From Isotricha intestinalis (taxonomy: Eukaryota > Ciliophora > Litostomatea > Vestibuliferida > Isotrichidae): DNA of 11,046 nt. A model generated the notes under the pieces. That model was not told the origin of the DNA and ran no database searches. It saw nothing but the letters and a program-made list of their open reading frames with translations. The stretch covers positions 1 through 11,046 of the forward strand of contig JAJJLU010001058.1 in assembly GCA_023807065.1 (NCBI GenBank). Reading direction: 5' to 3'. This document shows, in pieces, positions 8,355 to 11,046 of this stretch. The position numbers were made by a program, and so were the translations under genes. Numbering within the stretch: the stretch's first letter is position 1; the number at the start of each line of letters is the position of its first letter.

Positions 8355-10661
8355 ATAGAAAAAAAAATCTTATTCTTACTTTTTCCATTTGAATTAAGAA
8401 ATTTAGTCTTTTATTTATGAAGAAAAAAAAGCAAAGAAAAATTATTTTGAATTTAAAATAAAGAATGAAAATGTTTTTAAAAATTATTATTCAGACTATG
8501 ATTTATTAATTTATGAAAATGAAATTATAAAATATAAAAAAATAAATATTAAAGGAATAAATAAATTATATCAAACAATTTATTTAAAAGAAAATAAAGA
8601 TTTTTATTCTATGAATGAAATCTTTAATCCAATTGAAGAAATAATTGAAGATAAAAATATAAATCTTAATGTACTTAACCTAAGTTTAAATATAAAAAGA
8701 TATATTGTTAAATCTTTAAAAGATTTAAAATCAATATATTGTGAAGATGAAATTCAAAAATTAAATTTTTTCAAAATTCGAAAAATAAAAGATATTATAG
8801 ATAATAATGGATTTCAAAATTTAAAAAATTTAAATTTAACAATAGGTTATATAAAAGAAGAAAATATATCAAATAATAATATTTCTAAGGATTTATCGAA
8901 ATTTTTTCAAAATTAAAAAATTTAAAATGTTTAAAATTAAGATTATCGTCACATAATTTATCTTTTTTTATTCCTTTAATTCTAAATTTAAAAAAGTTAA
9001 AACTATTAGAAATAAAAGAAATCAATAATAATAATAATATTTCTTTGAAATCATTAATTTATAAATATCCGAATTTAAAAGAAAGACAATATTTTTTTAA
9101 AGAATTTAAATTATTTGAAAACAAAAAAAATAATATTAAATGTGAATATGACATTAAAACAGTAGGAGAAACAAAATTATTAGATAATATGAAGGAATAT
9201 ATTGAAAATTTTGAAATATATATAGATGATGAAAAATTCGAATTCGAACAAAATTTTAATCATTTTTTTAATAAATTAGGAAAATATTCAGTAAAAATAG
9301 ATTGCAAAAAAGTATTAACAACGTTGTTTAGATTATTTATTGATTGTGAAAATTTAACTTCAATAGAGTGTTGAGATTTAAATACTAATAATGTAAATGA
9401 CATGAGTTGTATGTTCTTTAATTGTTCTTCTTTATATTCTTTAAATTTATCTAATTTTAATACTAATAATGTTAAAAATATGAGTTGTATGTTCTTTAAT
9501 TGTTCTTCTTTAAATTCTTTAAATTTATCTAATTTTAATACTAATAATGTTAAAAATATGAGAGGAATGTTCTATAATTGTTCTTCTTTAACTTCTTTAG
9601 ATTTATCTAATTTTAATACTAATAATGTTAATAATATGCATGAAATGTTCTATAGTTGTTCTTCTTTAACTTCTTTAAATTTATCTAAATTTAATATTAA
9701 TAATGATAATAATATGTCTTATATGTTCTATAAATGTTCTTCTTTACCTTCTTTTAATTTATCTAATTTTAATACTAATAATGTTAATAATATATCTTAT
9801 ATGTTCTATAAATGTTCTTCTTTAACTTCTTTAAATTTATCTAATTTTAATACTAATAATGTTAATAATATGTCTTATATGTTCTCTAATTGTTCTTCTT
9901 TAACTTATTTAAATTTATCAAATTTTAATAATAATAATATAAAAGATATGAGTTTTATGTTCTCTAATTGTTCTTCTTTAAATTCTTTAAATTTATCTAA
10001 TTTTAATACTAATAAAGTTAATAATATGAATGGAATGTTCTCTTTTTGTTCTTCTTTAACTTCTTTAAATTTATCTAATTTTAATACTAATAATGTTAAA
10101 GATATGAATAGGATATTTTATAATTGTTCTATATTAATTTATTTAAATTTATCTAATTTTAATACTGATAATGTTAATAATATGCATGAAATGTTCTATA
10201 ATTGTTCTTCTTTAACTTCTTTAAATTTATCTAATTTTAATACTAATAATGTTCAAGATATGCATGAAATGTTCTCTAATTGTTCTTCTTTAAATTCTTT
10301 AAATTTATCTAATTTTAATACTAATAATGTTAAAGATATGCATGGAATGTTTTCTAATTGTTCTTCTTTAACTTCTTTAAATTTATCTAATTTTATTACT
10401 AATAATGTTAAAGATATGCATGAAATGTTCTCTAATTGTTCTTCTTTAACTTATTTAAATTTATCTAATTTTAATACTAATAATGTTAATAATATGTCTT
10501 ATATGTTCTATAATTGTTCTTCTTTAACTTCTTTAAATTTATCTAATTTCAAAATAAATAAACAAGTAAATACATTTTTTATATTTAAGAAAATCACTAA
10601 AAATCATAAAATTTTCTCCAATGATCATTTATTAAATAAATTAATTAAAAACATTAATTAA
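8355..10661 (+). pseudogene. Broken BspA-like (DUF285-type) leucine-rich-repeat protein gene
   Basis: An ancestral ORF of about 770 codons with several breaks. Homology-like sequence starts at 8355 with ATA where ATG would be expected (ATA-GAA-AAA-AAA), giving FPFELRNLVFYL, which resembles the start of an F-box-like helix. The frame moves +1 around 8410-8416 and continues YEEKKAKKNYFEF through an Ile/Lys/Asn-rich LRR-like region to 8908. It then moves -1 at a short A run, where five A instead of four would join KFFQ to KLKNLKCLKL. A TGA at 9372 follows, and after it an open 429-codon stretch to TAA at 10661. The C-terminal half is fifteen units of 26 residues (M-x-x-M-F-x-x-C-S-S-L...LNLSNFNTNNV), the BspA-like surface-protein repeat known from Trichomonas, Entamoeba, Mycoplasma and anaerobic bacteria. 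No signal peptide or membrane anchor is visible. The 3' ORF from ATG 9402 could still be translated alone (419 residues). Confidence 0.75.
9324..10550 (+). repeat. 78-bp tandem repeat array coding for 26-residue LRR units
   Basis: There is one degenerate first unit (9324-9401), fourteen full units from 9402, each exactly 78 bp, and a final partial unit starting at 10494 and ending after SNF. Invariant positions are Cys8, Leu11, Leu14, Leu16 and Phe19 in most copies. Many third-codon positions are also the same, as in TGTTCTTCTTTAACTTCTTT, so the copies spread recently or are kept alike by gene conversion. Most variation is at residues 2-3 (SC, RG, HE, SY, SF, NG, HG) and 6-7, and in the KN/NN/KD pair at 25-26. 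No unit changes length, so the phase is kept perfectly over 1.2 kb. Confidence 0.92.
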
Positions 10662-10985
10662 AAACTTTTATTTATAATGATTAAATAATGTTTTATCTTT
10701 AATTTTTCATTAAGTAAAATTTTTGTCATTAAGACTTTTATTCTTAAATTAATTGAAACATAAAAAATAATTAATAACTATATGTGAACAAGATACAAGA
10801 AGTCTTGTTTTTGTATCAATATTTATTTATCAATTATCCTTCGTCAAAAAAGGAATTCTAAATCGATTTCTCAAATTTTTTTATTTTTAGTTTAATTAAG
10901 GAAATTCTTTTATTTTGTTTATTTAATTTTTGATATTTTTAAAAAATAATACCTTTATATTTGGAAATATATATTTTTGATTTTA
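10662..10985. other. Short subtelomeric spacer
   Basis: Only 324 bp separate the last stop codon from the telomeric array. No gene is seen. It is A+T-rich with somewhat more sequence complexity near 10780-10870, including a pair of overlapping inverted repeats. Such a short spacer is typical of ciliate macronuclear chromosome ends made by fragmentation, and unlike the long repeat-rich subtelomeres of most other eukaryotes. Confidence 0.7.
10787..10817. repeat. Interleaved inverted repeats
   Basis: AACAAGA (10787-10793) pairs with TCTTGTT (10803-10809). GATACAA (10792-10798) pairs with TTGTATC (10811-10817). The two 7-bp stems overlap, so only one can form at a time. This could be a transcript-end hairpin for the BspA-like gene, or chance. 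Confidence 0.45.
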
Positions 10986-11046
10986 ATTGGGGATTGGGGA
11001 TTGGGGATTGGGGATTGGGGATTGGGGATTGGGATTGGGGATTGGG
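10986..11046 (+). repeat. Telomere, (ATTGGGG)n
   Basis: Nine head-to-tail units: six perfect ATTGGGG heptamers (10986-11027), one ATTGGG hexamer (11028-11033), one more heptamer, and a final ATTGGG cut by the window end. The G-rich strand runs toward the end, as required for a right-hand chromosome end. Read inward from the end, the repeat is CCCCAAT, a variant of the C4A2 repeats of ciliates such as Tetrahymena. This marks a natural chromosome end, not an internal satellite, because the sequence stops within the array. Confidence 0.93.

Noticed and set aside
8404..8416. Short intron as the cause of the frame change in the BspA-like gene
   Set aside because: No GT-AG pair of plausible length removes the shift while keeping the flanking protein sequence; a one-base change in a T run is simpler.
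9324..10550. CRISPR array or non-coding satellite
   Set aside because: The repeat is 78 bp, continuous, in phase and codes for a known LRR-type unit; there are no spacers.

Overview
This is very A+T-rich eukaryotic nuclear DNA that runs to a chromosome end. The last 61 bases are a perfect-phase array of ATTGGGG (CCCCAAT on the other strand), a C4A2-type telomeric repeat. Together with short intergenic gaps, long intron-less ORFs, A-rich start contexts, and a subtelomere only about 0.3 kb long, this points to a ciliate macronuclear chromosome. I recall CCCCAAT-type ends being reported for rumen entodiniomorphid ciliates such as Entodinium, but this is from memory and not checked. The genetic code looks standard. 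The three intact genes use CAA/CAG for Gln, TGG for every Trp, and all end in TAA, as does the last ORF before the telomere.

Layout from left to right: about 1 kb of gene-free DNA with a 29-bp tandem duplication; a broken P-loop GTPase gene (1054-2885); an intact GT5 glycogen/starch synthase carrying a C-terminal glycogen-binding domain (3385-5481); an intact four-EF-hand centrin/calmodulin-like gene on the minus strand (5880-6368); an intact MORN-repeat protein gene (6553-8085) sharing a 184-bp divergent upstream region with the EF-hand gene; a broken BspA-like leucine-rich-repeat gene with about 15 units of 26 residues (8355-10661); a short subtelomere; and the telomere.

The main pattern is two sorts of gene. 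The three middle genes are open from start to stop. The two flanking genes belong to repetitive or expandable families and are each broken at several places: one homopolymer frameshift, one TAA and one TGA in the GTPase; two frameshifts, a missing ATG and one TGA in the BspA-like gene. Protein homology continues across every break, so each is one ancestral gene. The simplest reading is recent pseudogenes near a chromosome end. Homopolymer assembly errors could explain the frameshifts but not the stop codons. Nothing suggests the five genes form a pathway. The synthase fits storage-polysaccharide (glycogen/amylopectin) metabolism, while the EF-hand and MORN proteins fit cortical or cytoskeletal roles.
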